From NCBI GenBank assembly GCA_003023105.1, contig PXSZ01000019.1, positions 1 to 8,236 on the forward strand: 8,236 nt of DNA, read 5' to 3'. Positions 1 to 8,132 of this stretch are shown here, piece by piece. How positions within the stretch are numbered: position 1 is the stretch's first letter; each line of letters begins with the position of its first letter. This DNA is from Bacteroidetes bacterium QH_10_64_37. Its GTDB lineage: Bacteria; Bacteroidota; Rhodothermia; Rhodothermales; Salinibacteraceae. Position numbers and translations under genes: made by a program. The notes beneath the pieces are model-generated. The model was not told the DNA's origin. It made no database searches and worked only from the letters and a program-made list of their open reading frames with translations.

Positions 1-1444
1 GGGCGCCGCGCCGCGGGTTCAGGTAGACGTAGCGCCCGTTGCAGTCCGTTTTCACGGCGAGGCCTTTTCCGGTCCCCTTCAGCCGCACCACCGCCGCGTC
101 GCTGGCGCCGGGGCCGACGACCGTGTTCGTGCGCACCATGGTGTCGTACTGCTCGTGGACCCAGCGCTTGGAGGCGATGTTGGGGGCGCCGAGAAGCGTC
201 GTGAGCGTATTCTCCACGTCGTCCGGATCGAGGTCCGGCACGTCGTCGGTGTCGAAGGCGCGCGTCTTCTCCAGGTAGGCGGGCCGCTCGGCATCGCGCT
301 CGTAGACCGGTACGTCGTCGCCCGCCACGTGGGCGGGGTCGAGCGTAGCCACCGCGTCGCCTTGCCAGTAGGCGCGGACGCGGCCACTCTCCGTGACGGT
401 GCCGATGCGCTGGGCAGTGAGGTCCCACTTGCCGTAGATGTCCGCGAGGGCCTCCTCCGCCCCCGGCTCGCAGACGACGAGCATCCGCTCCTGGCTCTCC
501 GAGAGCATGATCTCGTAGGGCGTCATGCCCTCCTCGCGAGTCGGCACGCGGTCGAGGTGCAGATCCATGCCCGTGTCGCTCGACGCGCACATCTCGAAGG
601 CGGAGCTGGTGAGGCCCGCCGCGCCCATGTCCTGAATGCCCGCCACCACGTCCTCCTGGATCGCTTCGAGCGTGGCTTCCAGGAGCAGCTTTTCGGTAAA
701 CGGGTCGCCCACCTGCACGCTCGGGCGGTCCTCCTCGCTGTCCTCGTCGATCTCGGCGGAGGCGAAGGTGGCCCCGTGGATCCCGTCCCGGCCTGTAGAG
801 GCACCGACGAGCACCACATGGTGGCCCGGCGTCTCGGCGGCGGCGCGGGCCGTGCGGCCGGTGTCGACCACGCCCACGCTCATGGCGTTGACGAGCGGAT
901 TGCCCTCGTAGGCGTCCTCGAAGTAGACCTCGCCCGCCACGGTGGGCACGCCGAATGAGTTGCCGTAGTCCCCGATGCCGCGCACCACGCCGTCGAACAG
1001 GTAGCGGACGCGCGATTTCTCCAAGGAGCCGAACCGCAGCGAGTCGAGCGCGCAGATGGGCCGCGCCCCCATCGTGAAGATGTCGCGGTGGATGCCGCCC
1101 ACGCCGGTGGCTGCTCCCTCGTACGGCTCCACGGCCGAGGGATGGTTGTGCGACTCAATCTTGAACGCTACGGCCTGCCCGTCGCCCACGTCCACGAGGC
1201 CCGCGTTCTCCTCGCCTACCTCTGCCAGCAGCCGCTCGCCCTCCTGCGGGAGCGTCTTGAGCAGGGCGATTGAGTTTTTGTAGGAGCAGTGCTCGCTCCA
1301 CATCACCGAGTAGATGCCGAGCTCCACGAACGACGGCGTGCGCCCGAGCCGGTCGAGAATCTCGTCGTACTCGTCGTCGGTGAGGCCGTGGTCGAGGGCG
1401 AGGTTGCGGTCCACCTCGGGCGTCTTGGAGAGGGTGTCGGGCAT
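1..1444 (-). CDS. purL: Phosphoribosylformylglycinamidine synthase subunit PurL (N-terminal part, cut by window edge)
   Basis: PurL is the synthase subunit that converts FGAR to FGAM with ATP and ammonia in de novo purine synthesis; in small-PurL organisms it works with PurQ (glutaminase) and PurS. I translated the minus strand from the ATG at 1444 down to the window edge and found about 481 uninterrupted codons. Family signatures are plain: SEHCSYKNS (residues 50-58, including the active-site His), [20 protein letters not shown] (95-114), [15 protein letters not shown] (116-130), [10 protein letters not shown], and a second-half [10 protein letters not shown] motif. Small PurL proteins are usually about 740 residues, so roughly 260 C-terminal residues lie outside the window. 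The start fits: the N-terminus is short and acidic and runs straight into the domain, with no better upstream start. No clear Shine-Dalgarno sequence precedes it. The gene is divergent from the nucleoside permease. Function is near certain. Confidence 0.97.
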   Translation of the reverse strand, partial: MPDTLSKTPEVDRNLALDHGLTDDEYDEILDRLGRTPSFVELGIYSVMWSEHCSYKNSIALLKTLPQEGERLLAEVGEENAGLVDVGDGQAVAFKIESHNHPSAVEPYEGAATGVGGIHRDIFTMGARPICALDSLRFGSLEKSRVRYLFDGVVRGIGDYGNSFGVPTVAGEVYFEDAYEGNPLVNAMSVGVVDTGRTARAAAETPGHHVVLVGASTGRDGIHGATFASAEIDEDSEEDRPSVQVGDPFTEKLLLEATLEAIQEDVVAGIQDMGAAGLTSSAFEMCASSDTGMDLHLDRVPTREEGMTPYEIMLSESQERMLVVCEPGAEEALADIYGKWDLTAQRIGTVTESGRVRAYWQGDAVATLDPAHVAGDDVPVYERDAERPAYLEKTRAFDTDDVPDLDPDDVENTLTTLLGAPNIASKRWVHEQYDTMVRTNTVVGPGASDAAVVRLKGTGKGLAVKTDCNGRYVYLNPRRGA

Positions 1445-1505
1445 GGGCGCGTGGGGAGCTTGGGGCGTTCGGTGGGCGTTTACGGGGCTGGGTGCCGGGG
1501 GCGGG

Positions 1506-1541
1506 TCATGAGTTTTGAGTCATGAGGTATGAGTCATTGAG
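1506..1541. repeat. Degenerate heptamer tandem repeat (TCATGAG type)
   Basis: On the plus strand the units are TCATGAG, TTTTGAG, TCATGAG, GTATGAG and an eight-base TCATTGAG, giving about five consecutive units that all end in GAG (CTCATGA on the purL strand). It lies 62-97 bases upstream of the purL start, so it is probably within or next to the purL leader or promoter. Short heptamer repeats of this style are familiar from cyanobacterial intergenic regions (STRR). The units are direct repeats; I see no coding meaning. Confidence 0.75.
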
Positions 1542-1678
1542 GATCTGATTTCGACCCGAGAAGCAATACCGACGGTGAGTCGCGGTCGTGGATATGATAG
1601 GGACGGGGGATGGATCCTCCCTTTGTCGGGAATTGGGACGGGTCGCCGCCGTTTTGGCCAGGCACTCGATAGGCGGGG

Positions 1679-1890
1679 TCACGATGACTCTTCCGCGAGC
1701 CGGACTTCAATGCGCGGGTCGAGGTTGAGCGGCTGAGCCTCGTCGACCTGCATGGGGGCGTTGAACTCCGGATGGGCGGGGTTGAAGGCGTAGTTGTGGG
1801 CTTCGGTGGGCAAAAGAATGGACGGCGAACACAGGCAGGAGCGCCCCCAGCTTCCAATCCGGCCCCAACATGTGAGTGCCGAAGCGCCCG
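1679..1890 (-). pseudogene. Remnant of a RES-domain (Xre-RES toxin-antitoxin) gene, C-terminal part, frameshifted
   Basis: On the minus strand one frame ends with PSILLPTEAHNYAFNPAHPE followed by a FDPRL-like segment (LNLDPRIEVRL) and a TGA stop at 1679-1681. This matches the usual C-terminus of RES-domain proteins (PS-[ILV]-x-P-x-E-x-N-Y-x-x-N-P-x-H-P-[DE]-F ... DPR). Just upstream, in another frame, the DNA reads LGPDWKLGALLPVFAV, which fits the LGxxW...VPS segment that normally precedes it. The two pieces join only through a frameshift near 1815-1825. RES toxins act on NAD or transfer ADP-ribose. Their N-terminal half with the key Arg and Glu is absent here, as is any Xre antitoxin gene, so the product should be dead. 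Family assignment comes from remembered motifs. An alternative is chance similarity, which I consider unlikely given the length of the match. Confidence 0.6.
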
Positions 1891-1901
1891 CCCGGACGCA
1901 C

Positions 1902-1930
1902 TTGTGGAAAACGATACAGTTTTTTAACAT
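1902..1930 (+). promoter_or_regulatory. Candidate promoter of the nucleoside permease gene
   Basis: TTGTGG (1902-1907) and TAACAT (1925-1930) are separated by 17 bases in an AT-richer island of an otherwise GC-rich region. They match the general sigma-70 boxes at 3 and 4 of 6 positions. Transcription would start near 1937, leaving a leader of about 36 bases before the ATG at 1973. Bacteroidota sigma factors often prefer other motifs, so this is only a candidate. Confidence 0.3.
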
Positions 1931-1972
1931 ACCTGCAGTCCATACCCTCTGTATCAATCCAATTCTTCATCC

Positions 1973-3259
1973 ATGAACCGTACAATTCAGGCCCGCCTCA
2001 GTGCGATGATGTTTCTGGAGTTTTTCGTCTGGGGCGCGTGGTACACCACCGTCGCCGTGTTCATGTCGGCGAATGGGCTCGAAGATCTGACCCATTGGCC
2101 GTTCACGGTGAATCCGATTGCAGCCCTCGTGGCGCCGTTTTTCGTCGGACTCATCGCTGACCGCTACTTTGCCACCCAGCGGGTACTCGGGGCGCTTCAC
2201 CTCCTCGGGGCGGTCTTCATGCTTGCGGCGCCCTCAGTCGTGGGATATCCCCTGGTGTTTATTCTGCTCTTGCTGGCCTACAACCTGTGCTACATGCCCA
2301 CCATGAGCCTGGCCAATACGTTGGCGTTCCACAACATGACGGACCAGGAGTCGCAGTTTCCCGTCATCCGCGTCTTTGGCACCGTCGGGTGGATTGCGGC
2401 GGGCCTGCTCGTCAGCTACGTCGGGGTGTACTTCGTGGGGCAGGGGACGCAGCCGGAGGCGACGGCCTTTCCGCTGTACCTCACGGCGGGCGTGAGTGCG
2501 CTGTATGGCCTCTACAGCTTTACGCTCCCGCACACCCCGCCTCCGGCGAAGGGCGAGGAGGTCTCGATTCGTAGCATCGTGGGCATTGATGCGCTGAAGA
2601 AGCTGGGGAGCCCCTCCTTCTACGTCTTCCTCCTGAGCTCCTTTCTCATCTCGATTCCGCTGGCGGCCTACTACAACTTCACGCAGGTCTTCCTGGACAA
2701 CGCCGGCTTTCAGGACGTGGCGGCCGTGCAGACCATTGGGCAGATGTCCGAGGTTCTCTTTATGCTCCTGATGCCGCTTTTCTTTGTGCGGCTGGGGGTG
2801 AAGTGGATGCTGGGCGTCGGCATGCTCGCATGGGTCGTGCGATACGCCCTCTTTGCGATGGGGGCGCCGGACGTGGTGACGTGGATGGTGATCGGGGGGA
2901 TCGCCCTGCACGGCATCTGCTACGACTTCTTTTTCGTGACCGGGCAAATTTACGTCGACAAGAAGGCGAGCGACGAGGTGCGCGGGCAGGCGCAGGGCCT
3001 CATCGTCCTCATCACCTACGGAGCGGGGATGCTCATTGGAGCCCAGGCCGCCGGTGGATTGTTTAACTACTTCCTCGGCGATGCCGGTCAGCTCACCCTG
3101 AGCCAATGGTACAACTTCTGGTGGGTGCCAGCCCTCTTCGCGGGCGCCGTTTTCGTCTTCTTCGTGCTCTTCTTCCGCGACGAAGTGAAGGTGTCCGAGG
3201 AGTCCGTCGCCTCCGTGATGGGGGCCGAGACGGAAGAAGAGGAAGAAGCGGCAGTCTAA
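1973..3259 (+). CDS. Nucleoside:H+ symporter family permease (NupG-like MFS transporter)
   Basis: This 428-residue protein is an inner-membrane carrier expected to import nucleosides with protons. It has about 12 hydrophobic segments starting at residue ~10 (FLEFFVWGAWYTTVAVF). A loop GLIADRYFATQR (59-70) corresponds to the MFS loop 2-3 motif. HGICYDFFFVTGQIYVDKKA (313-332) is close to the signature I associate with the NupG/XapB family, as is the N-terminal FFVWGAW. Length is normal for the family (about 420). After the last helix (about 385-402) comes an acidic cytoplasmic tail ending in EEEEEAAV, in keeping with a halophile. The ATG at 1973 lies directly before the first helix and follows the candidate promoter by a plausible distance. 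A hairpin follows 45 bases after the stop, so it is probably a single-gene unit. Which nucleosides it carries cannot be read from the sequence. Confidence 0.88.
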   Translation: MNRTIQARLSAMMFLEFFVWGAWYTTVAVFMSANGLEDLTHWPFTVNPIAALVAPFFVGLIADRYFATQRVLGALHLLGAVFMLAAPSVVGYPLVFILLLLAYNLCYMPTMSLANTLAFHNMTDQESQFPVIRVFGTVGWIAAGLLVSYVGVYFVGQGTQPEATAFPLYLTAGVSALYGLYSFTLPHTPPPAKGEEVSIRSIVGIDALKKLGSPSFYVFLLSSFLISIPLAAYYNFTQVFLDNAGFQDVAAVQTIGQMSEVLFMLLMPLFFVRLGVKWMLGVGMLAWVVRYALFAMGAPDVVTWMVIGGIALHGICYDFFFVTGQIYVDKKASDEVRGQAQGLIVLITYGAGMLIGAQAAGGLFNYFLGDAGQLTLSQWYNFWWVPALFAGAVFVFFVLFFRDEVKVSEESVASVMGAETEEEEEAAV

Positions 3260-3303
3260 TGGATCGGTCGATCGGCACCCGTTCCGGGATTCCGCGTATC
3301 TGT

Positions 3304-3336
3304 AGAACCTCGGGGCTTGGCCCGGGGTTCTCTTTG
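3304..3336 (+). terminator. Hairpin terminator after the nucleoside permease gene
   Basis: An 11-base-pair stem (3304-3314 with 3321-3331, AGAACCTCGGG against CCCGGGGTTCT) has one G-U wobble and a six-base loop, GCTTGG. It is followed by a short pyrimidine/T-containing run (CTTTG). The stem is strong but the U-tract is weak, so termination may be partial and let some transcription reach the SDR gene. It lies 45 bases after the permease stop and 32 bases before the SDR start. Confidence 0.65.
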
Positions 3337-3367
3337 CGCTTCTCAATGTCCACCGTTTCCGGACCGC

Positions 3368-4423
3368 ATGACCTTCCTCACCGGCGTTCCCGGCTTTCTG
3401 GGCACGCGCCTCCTGCGCGCCCTGGCCGCAGCCGAGCCCGAGTCTACGGTTCTTCTGCTCGTCCAGCCGAAGTTCGAGGACCGCACCCGCAGGCTTCTCG
3501 CCGACCTCGATCTCGCCGACCGAGCCGAGGTGCTGCCCGGCGACATTACGGAGCCGGACCTGGCCCTTGGCGATCAGTACAACGCGGTGGCGGCGCAAGT
3601 CACGCAGGCGGTCCACCTCGCCGCCGTGTACGACCTGACGGTCCCGCGGGAGATCGGGTGGCAGGTCAACGTCAAGGGCACGCGGCACGTGCTCGACCTG
3701 CTCGCGGAGAGCCCTCGTCTGGAGCGCTTCGGGTACGTCAGCTCCGCCTACGTGTCCGGGCGGCGCACCGGCACGATCTACGAGGACGAGCTCGTCCACG
3801 ACGCCGGGTTCAAAAATTTCTACGAGGAGACCAAGTACCACGCCGAGGTGCTGGTGCAGGACCGGATGGCTGAGATCCCGACCCTCATCTTTCGCCCGAG
3901 CATCGTGGTGGGAGACTCGGAGACCGGCGAAACGGACAAGTTCGACGGGCCGTACTTCGTCCTCAATGCGCTGCGCACGCTGCCGCGCTACACGCTCATG
4001 GCCCGCGTGGGAGCGGGCACCGAGCCGGTGAATCTGGCGCCGGTCGACTTCGTGATCGACGCGATGGTGCACCTGCTGGGAACCGAGGGGCACGAGGGCA
4101 CGGTCTTTCACCTCACCGATCCTCGTCCGCTCACGGCGCAGGCTGTCATGGAGCTATTCGCCGATCTGCTGGACATGCACGTGGCGTACGTGTCGGTGCC
4201 CCCGAGCGTGGCCCGCGCGCTGATGAACACCGGGGTGGGGCGCACCCTCGGCATCGCGCCCGAGCTCATCGACTACTTCGACCACCCCTCGCACTACGAC
4301 GCCGCGAACACGCGGGCGGCCCTCGACGGTACGGGCATCGGGTGTCCATCCCTGCCGGACTACGCCCCGACGATGGTCGAGTACGTCCGCCGCCATGACG
4401 CACGCGCGGAAGCGATGTATTGA
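3368..4423 (+). CDS. Extended short-chain dehydrogenase/reductase, fatty-acyl or thioester reductase-like
   Basis: This 351-residue NAD(P)-dependent Rossmann-fold protein is probably cytoplasmic. It has the nucleotide-binding loop TGVPGFLG (5-12), DI at 59-60, HLAA (83-86), NVKGT (101-105), SSAYVSG (125-131) and the catalytic pair Y152/K156 in YEETK. RPSIVVGDSETGE (176-188) followed by a KFDGPYF segment is typical of the NAD_binding_4 (male-sterility/thioester-reductase) branch rather than sugar epimerases. The true substrate is not visible; acyl-thioester reduction and modification of a lipid or sterol-like compound are both possible. I chose the ATG at 3368 because the fold begins at its second residue. 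An in-frame ATG at 3317 would lie inside the terminator stem-loop and add 17 residues unlike the family. It stands alone between the terminator and the next promoter candidate. Confidence 0.82.
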   Translation: MTFLTGVPGFLGTRLLRALAAAEPESTVLLLVQPKFEDRTRRLLADLDLADRAEVLPGDITEPDLALGDQYNAVAAQVTQAVHLAAVYDLTVPREIGWQVNVKGTRHVLDLLAESPRLERFGYVSSAYVSGRRTGTIYEDELVHDAGFKNFYEETKYHAEVLVQDRMAEIPTLIFRPSIVVGDSETGETDKFDGPYFVLNALRTLPRYTLMARVGAGTEPVNLAPVDFVIDAMVHLLGTEGHEGTVFHLTDPRPLTAQAVMELFADLLDMHVAYVSVPPSVARALMNTGVGRTLGIAPELIDYFDHPSHYDAANTRAALDGTGIGCPSLPDYAPTMVEYVRRHDARAEAMY

Positions 4424-4452
4424 TTGATCCCTTGACGATCAGCCGCTGCGGT

Positions 4453-4483
4453 TTTGCACCCCAGCGCTGTCTCGTTACTTTCC
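4453..4483 (+). promoter_or_regulatory. Candidate Bacteroidota-type promoter of the asparaginase gene
   Basis: TTTG (4453-4456) is followed after 19 bases by TACTTTCC (4476-4483). This resembles the Bacteroidota consensus of TTTG near -33 and TAnnTTTG near -7 with about 19-21 bases between. The -7 box is imperfect. Transcription would start near 4490, giving a leader of roughly 35 bases. Confidence 0.3.
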
Positions 4484-4524
4484 GAGCACGTCGCTCTTAC
4501 ACCTAACAATCACTGCCCAACCTC

Positions 4525-5604
4525 ATGTCCGACGAAGAGCATTCCTCTGCCTCCTCCCGTCGCACGTTTTTGAAGCGGGCCTCGATGGCCGGAACCGGGG
4601 CGGCTTTTCTGCCCCAGGCTGCCCAGGCGGAGACCTCTTCTTTTGCAAATGGAGGCCCTGTGGTGGTGTCGAGCAGTAATGGCCGACAAGCAGTCGAACA
4701 AGCCCTCACCGTCATGGAGGAGGGCGGCTCGGCTCTCGACGCCGTCATTGACGGCGTAAACATCGTCGAGCGGGACCCGGACGACATCACCGTGGGGTAC
4801 GGCGGCATTCCGAACGCCGAGGGCACCGTGCAGTTGGAGGCGGGGGTGATGGAGGGGAAGACGCACCGGGCCGGCGCGGTCGCCGTCCTCGAGGACATTC
4901 CGGTGCCCTCGAAGGTGGCCCGCATGGTCATGGAACGGACCGATCACGTGCGGCTGGTTGGGGAGGGGGCGAAGGCGTTTGCCAAGATGCACGGCTTTGA
5001 GACGAAGGATCTCCTCACTGAGCGGGCCCGCAAGATGTGGATCAAGTGGAAGGAGACGCTCTCGGACGAGGACGACTACCTGCCGCCCGACAGCTTGAAG
5101 GACGAGGAATTGGGAGCACAGCTGCGCGAGGTGCAGCGGCACTACGGCACCATTCACTGCTCGGCCCTCGCTCCCAACGGCAACATCGGCTCGGTCACCA
5201 CCACCAGCGGCCTCTTTTATAAGATTCCGGGCCGCGTGGCGGACACCTCGGTCGTGGGGGCGGGCCTCTACGCCGACAACGACGTGGGCGCGGCCGGTTC
5301 CACGGGGCGGGGCGAGGCCAACCTCAAAAATCTGTCGAGCTACCTCATTGTGGAGCGGATGCGGGAGGGCGACGCGCCCGAGGAGGCGTGCCTGTTCGCC
5401 TGCCGTCGCATCGCGGAAAACACCGAGGTGCCCCGCCTCCTCAACGATCAGGGCAATCCCAACTTCGGCGTGCGCTTCTACGCGGTCCGGAAGGACGGAG
5501 AATTTGGCGGCGCGCAGATGCGCGGGACCGGCCAGATGATCGTTGGCGACACCGAGGGGGTCCGGACGATCGATATTCCGGGCCTCTTCGACGAGACCGG
5601 ATAG
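4525..5604 (+). CDS. Tat-exported N(4)-(beta-N-acetylglucosaminyl)-L-asparaginase family hydrolase
   Basis: This 359-residue protein belongs to the Ntn-hydrolase asparaginase-2/glycosylasparaginase family, which cleaves the amide of asparagine or GlcNAc-asparagine. Such enzymes are made as a precursor that cuts itself to expose a catalytic Thr. The N-terminus has a twin-arginine signal (SRRTFLKRAS, 11-20), a hydrophobic stretch and an AxA site (AAQA then E36), so the enzyme should be exported folded. The predicted nucleophile is T209 in HYGTIHCSA, followed by the conserved SVTTTSGLFYKIPGRVADTS (223-242), VGAGLYADNDVGA and ATGRGE-like STGRGE (259-264) blocks. The residue before the nucleophile is Gly, not the Asp of classical glycosylasparaginases; Gly-Thr is the scissile pair of plant-type asparaginases. 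The start gives the signal peptide directly. The gene ends 8 bases from the convergent lptE-like gene, leaving no room for a terminator between them. Confidence 0.9.
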   Translation: MSDEEHSSASSRRTFLKRASMAGTGAAFLPQAAQAETSSFANGGPVVVSSSNGRQAVEQALTVMEEGGSALDAVIDGVNIVERDPDDITVGYGGIPNAEGTVQLEAGVMEGKTHRAGAVAVLEDIPVPSKVARMVMERTDHVRLVGEGAKAFAKMHGFETKDLLTERARKMWIKWKETLSDEDDYLPPDSLKDEELGAQLREVQRHYGTIHCSALAPNGNIGSVTTTSGLFYKIPGRVADTSVVGAGLYADNDVGAAGSTGRGEANLKNLSSYLIVERMREGDAPEEACLFACRRIAENTEVPRLLNDQGNPNFGVRFYAVRKDGEFGGAQMRGTGQMIVGDTEGVRTIDIPGLFDETG

Positions 5605-5612
5605 CGGAGCGG

Positions 5613-6131
5613 CTACCAGTCCGAGGTGGACGTGCTAAAGATGTCGTCGGCCACGTTCTGGAGGGCATTTTGTGCGGCCTGCCGCTCGCCCTGGAGGCCT
5701 GCCTCGGCGGGGTTGTAGGTGGCAGTGCCAGTGAACGTCTGGGTTACGAGCTCCTTGTCCTTTTTCTGGTCGATGTAGCGGACTTGCACCGTGATTCTTA
5801 CCTCGTTGGTGGTGGCGCGCTCGTCGCCGCTCACGCCGGTGGGCTGGTTCGTGTATCGCTGAATGCGCGCCGTGAGGAGGGCATCGGCCTCCGTGTCGTT
5901 CGTCGTGAGCGAGAGGCTCGTGCGGTCGACAAACCGGTCGGTGAGCAGCCCCGTGAGATCGCTGCCTGTCGTGTTGAGGGGGCTGGAGGTGTTGTCCTGC
6001 GCGATGGGGATGGCGATCGTTTCGAGGTGGGAGGGAATGTTGGCGCCGGTGAAGCTGTAGAAGGCGCAGCCGGAGAGGCTGCTCGTTCCGAAGAGAAGCA
6101 GCAGGGCACACAGGACGTGCCTGATTTCCAT
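5613..6131 (-). CDS. lptE: LptE-family outer-membrane lipoprotein (LPS assembly)
   Basis: This 172-residue protein resembles Bacteroidota LptE, the lipoprotein that plugs LptD and helps place lipopolysaccharide in the outer membrane. MEIRHVLCALLLLFGTSSLS is a lipoprotein signal with lipobox LSGC (Cys22). The mature part opens with AFYSFTGANIPSHLETIAIP, close to the family's YSFTGASxPxxxKTIxI opening. It then has ADALLTARIQRYTNQP, matching the ADLxLxGxIxxYxxxP segment. I chose the ATG at 6131. An in-frame ATG at 6191 would add 20 residues (SASPRLRVS-like) that are simply translated octamer repeat DNA ahead of the signal peptide. It lies downstream of the sigma-54 activator gene, a pairing I recall as common in Bacteroidota, here separated by the four-helix-bundle gene. 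It converges with the asparaginase gene. Confidence 0.85.
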   Translation of the reverse strand: MEIRHVLCALLLLFGTSSLSGCAFYSFTGANIPSHLETIAIPIAQDNTSSPLNTTGSDLTGLLTDRFVDRTSLSLTTNDTEADALLTARIQRYTNQPTGVSGDERATTNEVRITVQVRYIDQKKDKELVTQTFTGTATYNPAEAGLQGERQAAQNALQNVADDIFSTSTSDW

Positions 6132-6153
6132 ACGAGGGGGGCGCGGGGAATGG

Positions 6154-6181
6154 GAGACGCGGAGACGCGGAGACGCGGAGA
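6154..6181. repeat. Octamer tandem repeat GAGACGCG, 3.5 copies
   Basis: Three perfect copies of GAGACGCG (6154-6161, 6162-6169, 6170-6177) are followed by half a copy (GAGA). The array lies 23-50 bases upstream of the chosen lptE start and 24 bases after the four-helix-bundle stop codon. Three octamers are 24 bases, so the array stays in frame and encodes a false SASPRLRV-type peptide. It shares the core GACGCGG with the repeat on the other side of the four-helix gene. Confidence 0.9.
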
Positions 6182-6204
6182 TATAAGACATGGGGTTCTA
6201 TCAA

Positions 6205-6585
6205 CTACGTTCGAAGGATCCAGTCGTCGGCGTTTGAGCGCATCTGCACCAGTTGGCCGATCAACTGGTCGTACTGCTCATCAAGATCCTTCCCCGTGTC
6301 AGCGTCGAAGTACTCGCATCGGTACGCAAACGCGATCCAGATGCGCGTCTCTTCCGCTTCGCTCTCTGCGTCGCCGTGTTTCGACGCAAAATAGTTGGCG
6401 GAGCGTCGTCGGCGCCATGCTTCGGCAATGTTTGCGCAGATCGATCGGGAGGAGCGGCGCATCTGGTCGACCATCGAGTAGGTCTCTTCCTTCGGAAACT
6501 CCTTGGTTCGCTCAAAGATCTCCATCGCCCCGTCCATAGCGGCTTCGTATACTTCAAGTTCACGAAAGCTCCGGATATTTGCCAT
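6205..6585 (-). CDS. Four-helix-bundle protein (S23 / 23S rRNA intervening-sequence protein family)
   Basis: This 126-residue, wholly helical protein carries the family pattern: SFRELEVYEAAMDGAMEIFE (6-25), FPKEETYSMVDQMRRSSRSI (30-49), CANIAEAWRRRR (50-61) and a third region ASKHGDAESEAEETRIWIAF (67-86), which fits the subgroup ending SK-DAexEaeETqxWLdfA. Members were first found inside 23S rRNA intervening sequences. Free-standing copies are widespread in Bacteroidota and their role is unknown; the related bAvd accessory protein of diversity-generating retroelements has the same fold. No reverse transcriptase or variable repeat is in this window. Codons (GAA CTT GAA GTA TAC) are less GC-rich than in neighbouring genes. 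Length is normal. The gene sits between the activator and the lptE-like gene on the same strand and is flanked by short GACGCGG repeats, suggesting insertion. Confidence 0.88.
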   Translation of the reverse strand: MANIRSFRELEVYEAAMDGAMEIFERTKEFPKEETYSMVDQMRRSSRSICANIAEAWRRRRSANYFASKHGDAESEAEETRIWIAFAYRCEYFDADTGKDLDEQYDQLIGQLVQMRSNADDWILRT

Positions 6586-6611
6586 AATAGGGTAGTGCTT
6601 GCCGGAAGAAT

Positions 6612-6639
6612 TCCCCGCGTCCCCGAAGTCCCCGCGTCC

Positions 6640-6640
<1 letters not shown>
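6612..6640. repeat. 12-base direct repeat with 17-base period, CCCCGCGTCC type
   Basis: TCCCCGCGTCCC occurs at 6612-6623 and again at 6629-6640. The second copy overlaps the first base of the activator stop codon. On the minus strand each copy reads GGGACGCGGGGA and contains GACGCGG, also the core of the octamer array at 6154-6181 on the plus strand. The two clusters therefore face each other across the four-helix-bundle gene. Confidence 0.8.
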
Positions 6641-8046
<1,406 letters not shown>

Positions 8047-8084
8047 CGGAAAAGAGATCTACGACAGAAACTGCGACGCAAGGC

Positions 8085-8126
8085 TATGACAAGAGGCGCA
8101 GAGACGCCCTCTGCCACTTTGTCATA
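8085..8126 (-). promoter_or_regulatory. Interrupted inverted repeat in the leader of the activator gene
   Basis: Perfect eight-base arms TATGACAA (8085-8092) and TTGTCATA (8119-8126) enclose a second near-palindrome (GAGGCG at 8093-8098 with CGCCCTC at 8105-8111, one bulged base). In RNA from the minus strand this gives about 14 base pairs with a seven-base one-sided bulge. It sits immediately downstream of the candidate -10 box and ends 39 bases before the ATG. It could be an operator overlapping the start point or a 5' mRNA hairpin. Confidence 0.5.
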
Positions 8127-8132
8127 AGATAG

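Larger units (their letters stand above)
1445..1972. other. Gene-poor gap between purL and the nucleoside permease
   Basis: This 528-base gap between two divergent genes contains no intact gene that I can support. Going rightwards it holds a GC-rich purL leader (about 1445-1505), a degenerate heptamer tandem repeat (1506-1541), about 140 bases with nothing recognisable, a decayed RES-domain gene fragment on the minus strand (about 1679-1890), and an AT-richer stretch (about 1900-1972) with a candidate promoter for the permease. Several short open frames cross it, but apart from the RES remnant none resembles a known family. Confidence 0.7.

Noticed and set aside
155..958. Long plus-strand open frame antisense to purL
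   Set aside because: The opposite strand encodes clear PurL motifs throughout. The antisense frame is low-complexity, rich in His, Arg, Val and Ala, and matches no family; it is a shadow of GC-rich codon use.
2234..4111. Minus-strand open frame of about 625 codons spanning the permease and SDR genes
   Set aside because: It covers two well-supported plus-strand genes plus the hairpin between them. Its product is a run of charged residues without domains, which is expected from the complement of GC-rich codons.
4425..4441. TGATC/GATCA inverted repeat after the SDR stop codon
   Set aside because: The stem is only five base pairs with a seven-base loop and no T-run, so it is too weak to call a terminator.
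5602..5615. TAGC...GCTA palindrome between the convergent asparaginase and lptE stop codons
   Set aside because: It arises simply because both genes end in TAG 8 bases apart. The four-base arms are too short for a terminator and no T-tract follows.
5388..6539. Plus-strand open frame of about 383 codons running from within the asparaginase gene across the lptE-like gene
   Set aside because: It overlaps the asparaginase gene in another frame and runs antisense to both lptE and the four-helix gene. It has no recognisable domain.
6205..6585. Possible diversity-generating retroelement accessory (Avd) gene
   Set aside because: The fold is the same, but no reverse transcriptase, template/variable repeat pair or variable-protein gene is in the window, and the sequence fits the free-standing S23-type subgroup better.
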